From Prevotella sp. (GTDB lineage Bacteria; Bacteroidota; Bacteroidia; Bacteroidales; Bacteroidaceae): a DNA stretch of 44,912 nt. Of the stretch, positions 32,195 to 41,580 are shown piece by piece (position 1 is the stretch's first letter; each line of letters starts with the position of its first letter). Location: assembly GCA_017413085.1 (NCBI GenBank), contig JAFPVC010000056.1, positions 1 through 44,912 on the forward strand, in the 5' to 3' direction. The position numbers were made by a program, and so were the translations under genes. The notes beneath the pieces were generated by a model. The model ran no database searches and was not told the origin of the DNA. It was given only the letters and a program-made list of their open reading frames with translations.

Positions 32195-34704
32195 TTCTTT
32201 ATCGAGTTATCGTTAGGATTACCATAATGACTGCTGGAGTATGAACCATAGCCATACGATTGATAGCCATAGTTACCATAGCCGTAGCCACGACCATACG
32301 AGCGGTATGAATATTTACCATACTTGCCATAGCGTCCGTAACCATAAGCATAACCGTACTTTTTCTTCGACATGTCTATGCCGTTGATTGCAATGCAGAC
32401 GTTAGGCAACTTCTTGCTGTCAGCCAAACTATTGATGATAGAGAATGCAGACTTCTCTGTATAATCGGCACGACACATCAGCACGGTGACATCAGCAACA
32501 CGACCTATCTGCAACGTATCCGTCACAAGACCTACCGGCGCCGTATCAATAATGACATAGTCATACTCCTTGCGCAGTATGGCGAACACTTCGTCAAGCG
32601 ACTTACGTGAAACCAACTCTGAGGGGTTTGGAGGTATCGGACCTGCCATAAGCAAATCCAAGTTTTTATTAACTCCAGATGGTATGCAAAGCGACTTGAC
32701 TTCACTCTCCGACGGATTATCACGGGTAAGCAAAGTGGTAATACCCTCTGCATTCTTTGGCAAGTCAAACAAGCGTGACAGACGCGGACGACGTATGTCA
32801 AGACCTACCAGCACAACCCTCTTGTTGAGCAGAGCGAAGCTCATGGCAAGGTTGGCCGCCACGAATGTCTTACCCTCACCTGAAGTTGACGAAGTAAACA
32901 TCATAACATTCTGCCCCTCGTTCATCATAAATTGCAGATTGGTACGCATGCCACGGAATATCTCTTCCATCTGGTTATTCTGATTCTCACGCACCACAAT
33001 GTCTCCTTTCGTCTTGGTGGCATCATTGGCCATGGCAATATCTGCGATAATCGGACATTTGGTGAGTTTCTCCACATCCTGACGTCCCTCAATACGGAAG
33101 CGAAGCAGTTCTGCCAACACTAAGATAAGCATAGGCAAGCCCAAACCGAGTATCAATGATGCCAGCATTATGATAGCCTTCTTAGGCTTTACCCTACCAA
33201 GGTTTGCCGGTTCGTCAATCAGTCGCCCTTTGTCTGATGTTGCCGCAAGCGTTATAGAATTCTCCTCACGTTTCTGCAAGAGCATAATATAAAGACTTGA
33301 TTTCACCGTCTGCTGACGACCTATTTCTGTAAGGAAACGCTCCTGCTCTGGTGTACGCGAAAGGTTGCCAGAATACTTGCCATAGCGTGCAGTGATAGCC
33401 CGTCGTTGTATCTCAAGGTTTTTCTTATTCTGATCAATCGCACCGTTGATTGAAGCAACAAGGTCATCCAACTGCGAGGTCAATGTCTGAACCACTGGAC
33501 TCTGGTCTGATGCTGTGCGCAGCAGACGATTGCGCTCAAGTGCAATCTGATTGTACTGAGCTATAAGCGAGGCAGCCGACGCGTCTTTCAGACCCACATT
33601 GGATGGCAGTGTCTGATACTTGTTCGTAGGGGCCTTCATGTACTCTTTCAAACTCTGTATCAGCATTATCTGCGTATTCATCTCCATCAACTCGTTGTCA
33701 GCCTCGTTCGACTGAGTAAGCGAAACTCCTGCATTTGATGCAGCATCCACAATATTATTACTACGCTTATATTGCTCAATCGCACCATCAGTGCTGCCAA
33801 GTTCTGCATTGATTTTTTCCAAACGCTGATTGATGAACTCCTCTGTGCGTACAGCTATCTCATTTTTATCCTCGTTAGCCTGACGGTTATACACGGCCAC
33901 CACCTGCTTCAGGTAATCCTTACCACGCTGCACCATTTCATCATTATATGTAAGTACGGCTATGGTGGTGGTCTTTGACAATGCCTCGACACCCATCGCC
34001 ATATACTTCTTTACAGCAAACTCTGGATTTTGCAAAGTAACGAGTATAGCATTGTCACCTGCACTCCATTTTTCCCCTCCAGAATTAGCCGTGATAACAA
34101 TATTACCGACAGCTGTCCTAACTGTCATAGGCATTCGACCTTTCTGGCTGAACTTATGCTGCGCAGCATCAGCAGTATAGCATTTACCAACTACAGATAT
34201 TCCCCCGTTGTCCGGCTTTACCGTCATCATTACAGGAGCCTCCAACGCATTCAAGTGCTCTGCATCCATATCCACAATGATGGGATTGGACTGATATATT
34301 GGTACATCCTTAACTCGGCCGTCAGTGGTATACTCAACATACAACTTCAGGTCACGAACCGCACCTTCTGCTATAGAACGCGACTTCAACACTTCCAACT
34401 CATTGTCAAAGCCATCACTGCTGTTCATAATACCCAGTGTAGCGGTATTCATTATCTGATTGGCATTCCTGCCGCGCGACTGGTTGTCGTCATCCTTAAT
34501 AAGCACCTTTGCCTTGACCTGATATGCTGGTGTGGCATAGCGCACATAAATGGCAGCAATGCCCACACATATAATCACTGACAGCACGAACCACTGCCAG
34601 TTAAGCACAAACGTCTTGAGCAAGAATTGTACATTAAGCAAACTGCTCTCATTTCCTTCTTCGGCGGCTATCACCGCCTCCTGATTATTTACCTGTTCAG
34701 TCAT
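32191..34704 (-). CDS. Polysaccharide co-polymerase/BY-type tyrosine autokinase (Wzc-like)
   Basis: The product is 837 residues. An N-terminal Wzz domain is bounded by two membrane spans (FVLNWQWFVLSVIICVGIAA about 32-51; IIMLASLILGLGLPMLILVL about 508-528). Between them lie long coiled-coil stretches. The cytoplasmic kinase has Walker A STSGEGKTFVAANLAMS (about 600), Walker A' VVLVGLDIRRP and Walker B YVIIDTAPVG (about 720). The end is a Tyr-Gly cluster with about 17 tyrosines in some 45 residues (YGYAYGYGRYGKYGKYSY and following), the autophosphorylation tail. It controls chain length and export of exopolysaccharide. It lies 40 nt after a polyprenyl glycosylphosphotransferase gene. Confidence 0.95.
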   Translation of the reverse strand: MTEQVNNQEAVIAAEEGNESSLLNVQFLLKTFVLNWQWFVLSVIICVGIAAIYVRYATPAYQVKAKVLIKDDDNQSRGRNANQIMNTATLGIMNSSDGFDNELEVLKSRSIAEGAVRDLKLYVEYTTDGRVKDVPIYQSNPIIVDMDAEHLNALEAPVMMTVKPDNGGISVVGKCYTADAAQHKFSQKGRMPMTVRTAVGNIVITANSGGEKWSAGDNAILVTLQNPEFAVKKYMAMGVEALSKTTTIAVLTYNDEMVQRGKDYLKQVVAVYNRQANEDKNEIAVRTEEFINQRLEKINAELGSTDGAIEQYKRSNNIVDAASNAGVSLTQSNEADNELMEMNTQIMLIQSLKEYMKAPTNKYQTLPSNVGLKDASAASLIAQYNQIALERNRLLRTASDQSPVVQTLTSQLDDLVASINGAIDQNKKNLEIQRRAITARYGKYSGNLSRTPEQERFLTEIGRQQTVKSSLYIMLLQKREENSITLAATSDKGRLIDEPANLGRVKPKKAIIMLASLILGLGLPMLILVLAELLRFRIEGRQDVEKLTKCPIIADIAMANDATKTKGDIVVRENQNNQMEEIFRGMRTNLQFMMNEGQNVMMFTSSTSGEGKTFVAANLAMSFALLNKRVVLVGLDIRRPRLSRLFDLPKNAEGITTLLTRDNPSESEVKSLCIPSGVNKNLDLLMAGPIPPNPSELVSRKSLDEVFAILRKEYDYVIIDTAPVGLVTDTLQIGRVADVTVLMCRADYTEKSAFSIINSLADSKKLPNVCIAINGIDMSKKKYGYAYGYGRYGKYGKYSYRSYGRGYGYGNYGYQSYGYGSYSSSHYGNPNDNSIKK

Positions 34705-34744
34705 TGTATATCAAATGTTTCTTTATTCGTTTTCTACTTCGTTT

Positions 34745-36160
34745 TCAATAAGCGTTTTCGTCATGCACAAACATCGTACCGAGTGTCTTGAAGCATATCT
34801 GTATATCAAGCCAGAATGTCCAGTTCTCTATATACCATATATCTTTACGGATGCGTCCTTCCATCTGCCACAGGTTCTCCGTCTCACCACGGAACCCTGT
34901 CACCTGAGCCAATCCCGTAATTCCTGGCTTCGCAAAATGACGCACCATGTATTTTTCTATCATCGCAGAATACTTCTCCGTATGCATGGTCATGTGCGGG
35001 CGTGGTCCCACAATACTCATGTCACCACGCAACACATTATAGAATTGCGGCAACTCGTCTATATTATATTTTCGCATGAAGTTGCCAAACGCAAACTTAC
35101 GCGGATCATCCTTCGTGGCCTGCAGCCTGTCAGCATCATCATTCACATGCATTGAGCGGAACTTAAAGCAAGTGAACGTTCCTCCATTCATTCCTGTTCG
35201 CTTCTGCCTAAACAACAGCGGCCCTGGACTCTGCAGTTTAACTATCAAGGCAATCAACGGCACGAAAGGTAAAAGCAATATCAATACCAACACACTGAAG
35301 AACAAGTCAAAGCCACGCTTCAACACTTTATTGCCAAATGCCATTAGCGGTTCCTTGTGGTTGGTGTATACGACACTATTGCCAACAATCTCTGGCCTAA
35401 GCGACAACTGCAGGTTAGGGAATATACGAGGCACATATATAAAGCGAATCACCTCACGGTCACAGAAACGCATTATCCGCCTTATCTCTGCATCCTCAGC
35501 ATGTGACAACGAGCAATACAATTCGTCTATCGGGAGTTCTGACTGTACTTCACCCGTCAATATCCTGCGAAAATCATCACGGTTGCCAAGTTTCTTCATC
35601 GCCTCTGGAGCATCCTCTATCTCCGCATCGCTATAATAGCCGGCTACACGGTAACCTGTCGTAGGGTCTGATATCAGTTCATCATATATAGCCTTATTGG
35701 CTGGGTCGCTGCCCACAAACAACACCGAACGGGTATTCTTACCCTTACGGCGAAGTATGCCAAGAAAGGTCTTCTCAACTCCACGCAGCAACACTAACAA
35801 TAAAAACAGCAACAACATCATCACGCATCCGTATGACAACTCGTTGTTTGTCTCTGTCACCATGGCGTGCCACACTATGCCAAACACCACCTGCGTGCAT
35901 ATTGCAACGAACATATTGCGCAGCACGACATCGCGGAAACGCAGTCTTCTACGATGCACCACAGGCGGCATCACAAGCGAGAACAGCAACAGGCACAACA
36001 TGCCTATCATCGATGCAATATCAGGATGATGGTTGACTGCGGGCGAGCAGTAATCCGGCAGAAAAATCACAACCACGTGAACCAGTGCCACATAGACCAC
36101 AACATCTGTAAGCAGCACCAGCCAAGTAATAACACTATTTTTGCTGTCGGAACTAACCAT
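34745..36160 (-). CDS. Exopolysaccharide polyprenyl glycosylphosphotransferase (WcaJ/WbaP type)
   Basis: The membrane enzyme starts repeat-unit synthesis by transferring a sugar phosphate to undecaprenyl phosphate. From MVSSDSKNS the product is 471 residues. Four N-terminal spans and a nucleotide-binding-like middle (VLFVGSDPANKAIYDEL) are followed by the bacterial sugar transferase domain: a membrane segment FFSVLVLILLLPFVPLIALI (about 285), then KLQSPGPLLFRQKRTG, TCFKFRSMHVN, YNIDELPQFYNVLRGDMS and IVGPRPHM. An upstream ATG to 36199 is rejected, since the promoter lies between. It heads the leftward cluster; glycosyltransferase genes are not in the window. Confidence 0.94.
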   Translation of the reverse strand: MVSSDSKNSVITWLVLLTDVVVYVALVHVVVIFLPDYCSPAVNHHPDIASMIGMLCLLLFSLVMPPVVHRRRLRFRDVVLRNMFVAICTQVVFGIVWHAMVTETNNELSYGCVMMLLLFLLLVLLRGVEKTFLGILRRKGKNTRSVLFVGSDPANKAIYDELISDPTTGYRVAGYYSDAEIEDAPEAMKKLGNRDDFRRILTGEVQSELPIDELYCSLSHAEDAEIRRIMRFCDREVIRFIYVPRIFPNLQLSLRPEIVGNSVVYTNHKEPLMAFGNKVLKRGFDLFFSVLVLILLLPFVPLIALIVKLQSPGPLLFRQKRTGMNGGTFTCFKFRSMHVNDDADRLQATKDDPRKFAFGNFMRKYNIDELPQFYNVLRGDMSIVGPRPHMTMHTEKYSAMIEKYMVRHFAKPGITGLAQVTGFRGETENLWQMEGRIRKDIWYIENWTFWLDIQICFKTLGTMFVHDENAY

Positions 36161-36166
36161 TAAGTG

Positions 36167-36174
36167 CAAAGTTA
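36167..36174 (-). promoter_or_regulatory. Exopolysaccharide cluster promoter, -7 element (near-leaderless)
   Basis: The reverse strand reads TAACTTTG, then CACTTA and the ATG of the glycosylphosphotransferase. The 6-nt gap implies a leaderless or nearly leaderless message. Confidence 0.65.
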
Positions 36175-36234
36175 CAAAAATTCTACGAAACAGACACATT
36201 TTTTCAGTTATTTTTTACTATTTTATATGAAACT

Positions 36235-36266
36235 TTTGTGTTTTCCAAGTTTTTTTCGTAACTTTG
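36235..36266 (+). promoter_or_regulatory. Promoter of the unknown gene/zapA/rny cluster
   Basis: TTTG at 36235-36238 and TAACTTTG at 36259-36266 are exactly 20 nt apart, a consensus Bacteroidota promoter. The first gene starts 27 nt downstream. Confidence 0.8.
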
Positions 36267-36293
36267 CACCGATAAATTATATTTAAACAATAG

Positions 36294-36914
36294 ATGGGTA
36301 TATTTTCATTATTCAAAAAAAAAGATAACGAGGCAGTCAAAATTGGCGGCATGCAAGACTATATGATGCTGATACGTGTCTATTTTCAAGCTGCCATAGC
36401 TACGCAAATAGGTATTACCAACATCGCCATGCTGCCAGACCTGCGCGTATTCAAATCCACATTCAAAGTCCACACGGAGCATAACAAATTAGGACTGGCA
36501 GAAAAAGGCGTATGCCGAAAGATGCTGAAAAACATGTATGGCCACGACGATTTGTTCTTCAAGGAAATAGACAGGAGCATCAGCCGCAACTGCCGCAAGA
36601 TACAGGACGTACAGACTTACCTGTACCAGTTTCAGGGATTCACGCAAGACATGATGATGCTGACAAGCAACCTGATGAAGTTCAAACTGCGCCTGCCCTC
36701 TTTCTTCAAAAAAGCCATATATGCCATGACGGAGAAAACTGTTGGTGAGATTTTCACAAAGAACGACTACACCGATGCCGCTACGCTGAAAGCCGTAGCT
36801 TCTGTAAGGAAATACAACCAGAAACTGAACTTCTCACAGGAATGGGTAACCAACTTCGTATACCAGGTTGTGATGCTCGCTAAGAAAGAGAAACTACCAA
36901 AAGACAACAAGTGA
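36294..36914 (+). CDS. Conserved Bacteroidales protein of unknown function
   Basis: The product is 206 residues. It starts MGIFSLFKKKDNEAV with no signal peptide, then has a moderately hydrophobic helix (MLIRVYFQAAIATQIGITNI) and is otherwise helical and basic (FKLRLPSFFKKAIYAMTEKT). I recognise no domain. It has its own strong promoter and is followed 7 nt later by a small coiled-coil gene, then zapA and rny. A link to cell division or RNA turnover is suggested by context only. Confidence 0.75.
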   Translation: MGIFSLFKKKDNEAVKIGGMQDYMMLIRVYFQAAIATQIGITNIAMLPDLRVFKSTFKVHTEHNKLGLAEKGVCRKMLKNMYGHDDLFFKEIDRSISRNCRKIQDVQTYLYQFQGFTQDMMMLTSNLMKFKLRLPSFFKKAIYAMTEKTVGEIFTKNDYTDAATLKAVASVRKYNQKLNFSQEWVTNFVYQVVMLAKKEKLPKDNK

Positions 36915-36921
36915 ATAAGGA

Positions 36922-37218
36922 ATGCCACAGACAGAAATAACAGACATACACGACTTTGCCGCAAAGACACGCATGCTCATAAAGAAAATGGATGAGCTGA
37001 AGGCAGAGAGAGATGCTCTGATGGCAGAAATAAACGAAAAGAACGAAAAAATCAACGAGTTGAATATCTGCATAGCGGAGAAGGACGAGAAATACAAAAT
37101 CTTGAACACTGCCAAGATGCTTAACATCACTGATGAAAACATTGAGGACACACGCAAGCAGATAAACGAAATGATTAGAACCGTGAACCAGTGTATCACA
37201 CTGCTCAGCGAAAAATAG
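36922..37218 (+). CDS. Small coiled-coil protein next to zapA
   Basis: The product is 98 residues and almost wholly a predicted coiled coil: heptad-like LIKKMDELKAERDALMAEIN followed by EKNEKINELNICIAEKDEKY. A shorter helix ends the protein (QINEMIRTVNQCITLLSEK). No signal peptide. Its size and position 56 nt before zapA suggest a ZapB-like partner of the Z-ring, but sequence identity to ZapB cannot be judged here. It could equally be a general scaffold. Confidence 0.75.
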   Translation: MPQTEITDIHDFAAKTRMLIKKMDELKAERDALMAEINEKNEKINELNICIAEKDEKYKILNTAKMLNITDENIEDTRKQINEMIRTVNQCITLLSEK

Positions 37219-37274
37219 ACTTTCCACATCAGCCGCACTGCCAGCAGCAACTGCGGAATGATGGATGACAATAT

Positions 37275-37574
37275 ATGGAAGACCAGCTGCAGAAGCAGAA
37301 GATAAAGCTGCATATATACGATACCGATATAATTGCCTGGGTTCCGAGAAACGATGAGGAACTTTGGCGAAAGGCCGTTCAACTCATAAACACTAAGTTG
37401 AACGCCTTTTATGATGCTTTTAAAGGGAAGAAAGGCGACAAAGAAATTATATATATGGCAATGATTGAAATTGCTCTTATGGCAATAGATGAATCAGAAC
37501 ATAATAACACTTCCGAGATAGCCAATATTCTCTCTACTTTATCTTCTGAAATCGAACAGGCGCTAAGTCAGTGA
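37275..37574 (+). CDS. zapA: Cell division protein ZapA
   Basis: The product is 99 residues. The N-terminal globular part QKIKLHIYDTDIIAWVPRNDEELWRKA (8-34) and the helical AVQLINTKLNAFYDAFKG, then MAMIEIALMAIDE, correspond to the ZapA fold. ZapA bundles FtsZ filaments at midcell. In Bacteroidota the zapA gene is commonly just upstream of rny, as here (58 nt). The N-terminal residues MEDQLQKQK overlap no other gene. Confidence 0.85.
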   Translation: MEDQLQKQKIKLHIYDTDIIAWVPRNDEELWRKAVQLINTKLNAFYDAFKGKKGDKEIIYMAMIEIALMAIDESEHNNTSEIANILSTLSSEIEQALSQ

Positions 37575-37632
37575 ACATCAGAATTAAATAAGACAAAAGA
37601 GAATATAAAAACATTACATTAATTTAATTACA

Positions 37633-39168
37633 ATGATTCTTAACATAATAATAGGCGTTGGTGCCCTTATCATCGGGGGACTGTGCGGCTACTTGATTTT
37701 CAGATATGTAATCAAGGGAAAATACAATGAGATGATTGCTAATGCAGAGAAAGCTGCTGAAGTACTGAAAGAGAAAAAGCTCCTCGAGGTTAAGGAGAAA
37801 TTCATCAACAAAAAAAGCGAACTGGAACGTGAGGTGCAACAGCGCTATCAGAAAATCCAGCAAAACGAAAACAAACTCAAGCAACGCGAGATTTCACTTA
37901 ACCAGAGACAGGAGGAACAGGGTAAGCGCCGTCAGGAACTTGACCAACAGCAGAACCGCATAGATAATGAAAAGAAACTACTCACGCTGAAAGAACAGGA
38001 ACTCTCTAATATGCAGCAAAAAGAGCGTGAGAAACTGGAACAACTCTCTGGGTTGTCGGCCGACGAAGCACGCGAGCGTCTTGTAGAAAGTCTTAAGGAT
38101 GAGGCTCGTACCAATGCGCAGAGTTACATCAACGAGATAATGGACGAGGCAAAAATCAATGCCAACAACGAAGCTAAGAAGATTGTCATCAAAACCATTC
38201 AGCGCGTAGCTACCGAAGCGGCAATAGAAAATTCCGTTTCTATATTCCATATTGACAATGATGAAGTCAAGGGAAGAATCATCGGACGCGAAGGACGCAA
38301 CATCCGTGCACTTGAGGCTGCATGCGGTGTGGAGATTGTCGTTGACGATACCCCCGAGGCAATCGTTATATCTGCATTCGACCCTATACGCCGTGAGACC
38401 TGCCGCCTTGCCCTGCACCAACTCGTCACCGACGGACGTATTCACCCCGCACGCATAGAAGAAGTTGTGGCAAAAGTTAAAAAACAGCTTGAGCAGGAAA
38501 TCATAGAAACAGGTAAGCGCACTACCATTGACCTCGGCATACATGGACTGCACCCAGAACTCGTACGCATAGTAGGTAAGATGAAATACCGTTCATCATA
38601 CGGTCAGAACTTGCTGCAGCATGCACGTGAGACAGCAAACCTCTGTGCCGTAATGGCTGCAGAACTGGGACTTAACCCGAAGAAGGCGAAGCGTGCCGGA
38701 CTGTTGCATGATATCGGTAAAGTACCTGATGAAGAACTTGAGATGCCTCACGCAGTGTATGGAGCAAAACTAGCAGAGAAATACAAGGAGAAAGCCGACA
38801 TCTGCAATGCCATCGGTGCACACCATGATGAAATGGAGATGACATCTCTGCTCGCTCCTATCGTACAGGTGTGCGACGCTATATCTGGCGCACGCCCCGG
38901 TGCACGCCGTGAGATTGTTGAGGCATACATCAAGCGTCTGAATGACCTTGAGGCTATAGCCATGTCCTATCCTGGTGTCACTAAGACATACGCCATACAG
39001 GCAGGACGCGAACTGCGCGTAATCGTGGGTGCCGACAAGATGACTGATGCCGAAACCGAGGCTCTGTCTGGCGAAATCGCAACCAAGATTCAAAACGAAA
39101 TGACCTACCCTGGTCAAGTAAAGATTACCGTAATACGCGAAACCCGCTCTGTGGCTTACGCTAAATAA
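37633..39168 (+). CDS. rny: Ribonuclease Y
   Basis: This membrane-bound endoribonuclease initiates mRNA decay. The product is 511 residues. An N-terminal span ([19 protein letters not shown]) is followed by a long charged coiled coil (about 25-175), a KH domain with [19 protein letters not shown] (about 213) and an HD domain with [12 protein letters not shown] (HD pair near 358) and GAHHDEMEM. All expected parts are present. It follows zapA and precedes a homoserine dehydrogenase gene by 30 nt. Confidence 0.97.
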   Translation: MILNIIIGVGALIIGGLCGYLIFRYVIKGKYNEMIANAEKAAEVLKEKKLLEVKEKFINKKSELEREVQQRYQKIQQNENKLKQREISLNQRQEEQGKRRQELDQQQNRIDNEKKLLTLKEQELSNMQQKEREKLEQLSGLSADEARERLVESLKDEARTNAQSYINEIMDEAKINANNEAKKIVIKTIQRVATEAAIENSVSIFHIDNDEVKGRIIGREGRNIRALEAACGVEIVVDDTPEAIVISAFDPIRRETCRLALHQLVTDGRIHPARIEEVVAKVKKQLEQEIIETGKRTTIDLGIHGLHPELVRIVGKMKYRSSYGQNLLQHARETANLCAVMAAELGLNPKKAKRAGLLHDIGKVPDEELEMPHAVYGAKLAEKYKEKADICNAIGAHHDEMEMTSLLAPIVQVCDAISGARPGARREIVEAYIKRLNDLEAIAMSYPGVTKTYAIQAGRELRVIVGADKMTDAETEALSGEIATKIQNEMTYPGQVKITVIRETRSVAYAK

Positions 39169-39198
39169 ATAAAAGACGAAAACGAAGATAAAGAAAAA

Positions 39199-40296
39199 AT
39201 GATACAGCACAAACTGAATGTTGTACTCTGTGGAACTGGTACCGTAGGCGGCACCCTGCTCGCACAAATTGCACAACAACAGAATTTCTTGAGGGATGAG
39301 CGAAAACTTGACCTGCGACTGGTCGGCATCGTTGATATTTTTAATATTATGACAAACCCTGAGGGCATAGACCTCAATGGATTCAACATGGAGCAGTTCC
39401 GCAGGGATTTTGCTGAATGTCCAAAGTCAAGTCTCAGCGTAATCCACGACAGCGTGCTTGATTTCAAACTTGAAGACATGGTCTTCGTTGACTGCACCGC
39501 AAGCTACGAAATAGCAGGATTATATAAGGATTTCCTTGATGCTGGAATTTCCATCGTATGCGCTAACAAGGTTGCAGCATCTGGAGATTTTGCAGCATTC
39601 AAGAAACTTAAACAGACTGCTATTGACAAAGGCATCAAATACAATTACGAAACCAACGTCGGGGCAGGATTACCAGTTCTGCATACCATCGACGACCTTG
39701 TAAAGGCTGGCGACAGAATTGTTAAGATTGAAGCTGTGCTGTCCGGCACGCTGAATTATATTTTCAACACCGTCAGTGCCGACGTTACATTCTCTGAGGC
39801 TGTGCGCTGTGCAAAAGAGGAACGTTTCTCAGAACCTGATCCGAGAATCGACCTTGCAGGCATTGACGTTATACGCAAGCTTGTCATACTTGCCCGTGAA
39901 TCAGGCTACGAAATCAGCCAAGATGATGTAGAGAAACATCTCTTTATACCACAGGATTACTTCGACGGTTCTCTTGAGGATTTTTGGAAAAACCTGCCAC
40001 AACTCGACAGTCATTTCGAGGATATGCGACGCGAACTGAAAAAGACCAACCAGCATCTTCGCTTTGTAGCACGACTTGAAGCAGACACTGCTGATGCAAA
40101 GCCAAAGGTCAGCGTCCAATTGGAGAAATTCAGCGAACAGCATCCTTTCTACAATCTTGAGGGCTCAAACAGCATTGTGATGCTTCACACAGAAAGATAC
40201 GCCCCCTGCCCCATGATTATCCAAGGCTACGGTGCAGGTGCAGCAGTTACCGCCGCAGGTGTATTTGCCGACATACTTGACATAGTGAATGTATAA
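39199..40296 (+). CDS. Stand-alone homoserine dehydrogenase (ThrA C-half type)
   Basis: The enzyme reduces aspartate semialdehyde to homoserine in Thr/Met biosynthesis. The product is 365 residues. A Rossmann motif NVVLCGTGTVGGTLLAQIA lies at residues 7-25, with CANKVAASGDF near 118 and the diagnostic NVGAGLPVLHTIDDLVKAGD (about 153-172), then VLSGTLNYIFN. The sequence resembles the dehydrogenase half of bifunctional aspartokinase/homoserine dehydrogenase, but no kinase or ACT domain is fused, and no thrB or thrC adjoins it. It is expected to be cytosolic. A terminator follows at 40332. Confidence 0.88.
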   Translation: MIQHKLNVVLCGTGTVGGTLLAQIAQQQNFLRDERKLDLRLVGIVDIFNIMTNPEGIDLNGFNMEQFRRDFAECPKSSLSVIHDSVLDFKLEDMVFVDCTASYEIAGLYKDFLDAGISIVCANKVAASGDFAAFKKLKQTAIDKGIKYNYETNVGAGLPVLHTIDDLVKAGDRIVKIEAVLSGTLNYIFNTVSADVTFSEAVRCAKEERFSEPDPRIDLAGIDVIRKLVILARESGYEISQDDVEKHLFIPQDYFDGSLEDFWKNLPQLDSHFEDMRRELKKTNQHLRFVARLEADTADAKPKVSVQLEKFSEQHPFYNLEGSNSIVMLHTERYAPCPMIIQGYGAGAAVTAAGVFADILDIVNV

Positions 40297-40331
40297 ATCA
40301 CCATAACTGACATTATATTTGAACCTATAAG

Positions 40332-40367
40332 AAAAGGAGTACCCCAAACAGTTGGGATACTCCTTTT
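40332..40367 (+). terminator. Terminator after homoserine dehydrogenase
   Basis: AAAAGGAGTACCC and GGGATACTCCTTTT pair with one mismatch around a short loop (CAAACAGTT), followed by a T-rich run (TTTCTTTTCTTC). Confidence 0.85.
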
Positions 40368-40414
40368 TCTTTTCTTCTTGTCAGATAAGCCTGTGAAGCT
40401 GTCTCACGTTTTGT

Positions 40415-40573
40415 TTATCTCAGGATATCATCGTCGTCCAGATCGTCATCATCCCAGACGATGTTCTCCGGTAATTCGGAAAGGTCTGTGACGATGCGAC
40501 TGTTAGCCAAGATGAGACTCAGTTGCTGCAGTGCGACTACGTCCACCGTAGGTGTCATATATTTTCTTTTCAT
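40415..40573 (-). CDS. Small Asp-rich protein (52 aa) of the MKxKYxxPxxxVV type
   Basis: Starting at MKRKYMTPTVDVVALQQL, the ORF encodes 52 residues and ends with an acidic run, WDDDDLDDDDILR. The opening K-Y-x-x-P-x-x-x-V is a pattern I recall in many short Prevotella and Bacteroides proteins that lie next to surface-protein genes. Their function is unknown. It has no signal peptide or membrane span. It lies 22 nt after the stop of the damaged surface-protein gene on the same strand and may have been its partner. Confidence 0.55.
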   Translation of the reverse strand: MKRKYMTPTVDVVALQQLSLILANSRIVTDLSELPENIVWDDDDLDDDDILR

Positions 40574-40595
40574 ATTGCTTCTTTTTTCCATGAAT

Positions 40596-41575
40596 TTATT
40601 CCACTACGACCTTCTTGCCATTAACGATGTATAGTCCCTTGACCATATTCTCCACCTTGCGGCCCTGCAGGTCATAGATTGCGCCAGCCTCATTTTCACC
40701 TTTCGATTTTCCATTTTCAATTGAAATAATGCCCGTGGCTTCCTCTTCATCACCGAAGTTCAGTACGAACTGGCGTGCGGCAGCACTGCCACCATCGTCA
40801 GTGATATAGAAGTATGCGCGGAAGGCTCCGAGTGCCTTGCCGTTCTCAATGGTGCGGTCGGTCTTGGCATAGTCCAGCTTATTGCCAGCAGCCAGCAACA
40901 GGATGTCGTCACGGTTGGCATCAGTAATCTCTAATGGAGCATAGTTGCCCACAAACTGGCAGTCACCAGAGGTCTTACTGTTCGTGAAGCTGACGGGACG
41001 CTCTGTCTTGTCGATAGTCACGCCAGTGAACGTCGGGTTCTCAAGTATATCACCAGTGCCGTTAGGCCACTTTACGATATAAGGTTTGCCTGCCTTCATG
41101 GTTGTCGACTCAGTAGCGAAAGCCAGTGTCAGCTTACCGTCGGCAGCAAGGTTTGAGTTCTCGGCATCTAGTTCTTTCACCGTAATGTATCCTATTTGAG
41201 TATCGTTTTGAACATCAAAGTCGAATGGTAGGCAAATCGTATTCCAGCCTGTATCCTGATAGAACTTATGCCCGTTTAACGTCACATCGCATACGCTGCC
41301 GTCAAATTCATTGAGTATGGCTGAATTGTCGGCATCGTCTGCCAAGGTAATACCATACACAGCATTCCAGCGTGTATCCCAATATCCATCCATTTTTTCA
41401 CTATAGAACGTGTCGTTCTCACCATAAGGTCGTAAAGATTGCTGACAATGCAATTAGCATAACCCGTTACTCCAGAAATCGTAACGGTGTAATACAAGCC
41501 ACTGGCAGGTGCCGATGCATAAAGGAAATTGTCCTTTTTCTTCGTAAATTTTACGAAAAACAGACAAATTAGACA
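40596..41575 (-). pseudogene. Frameshifted, N-terminally truncated Prevotella-type surface protein
   Basis: The longest open part (40596-41453) encodes about 280 residues ending GAIYDLQGRKVENMVKGLYI and a short NGKKVVVE tail, the standard C-terminal sorting-like end of many Prevotella secreted proteins. Upstream, the matching sequence (ASAPASGLYYTVTISGVTGY, then ANCIVSNLYDL) lies in another frame, and the two join near 41430 only by a frameshift. A TAA closes the second frame directly upstream. There is no signal peptide, and the reading frame runs into the stop of the PAP2 gene, so the 5' part has been lost. Before decay it was probably a multidomain surface protein with beta repeats. Confidence 0.7.
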
Positions 41576-41580
41576 GACTA

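Noticed and set aside
34030-34581. 183-codon ORF on the plus strand
   Set aside because: It is antisense to the Wzc-like gene, whose domains are all in place.
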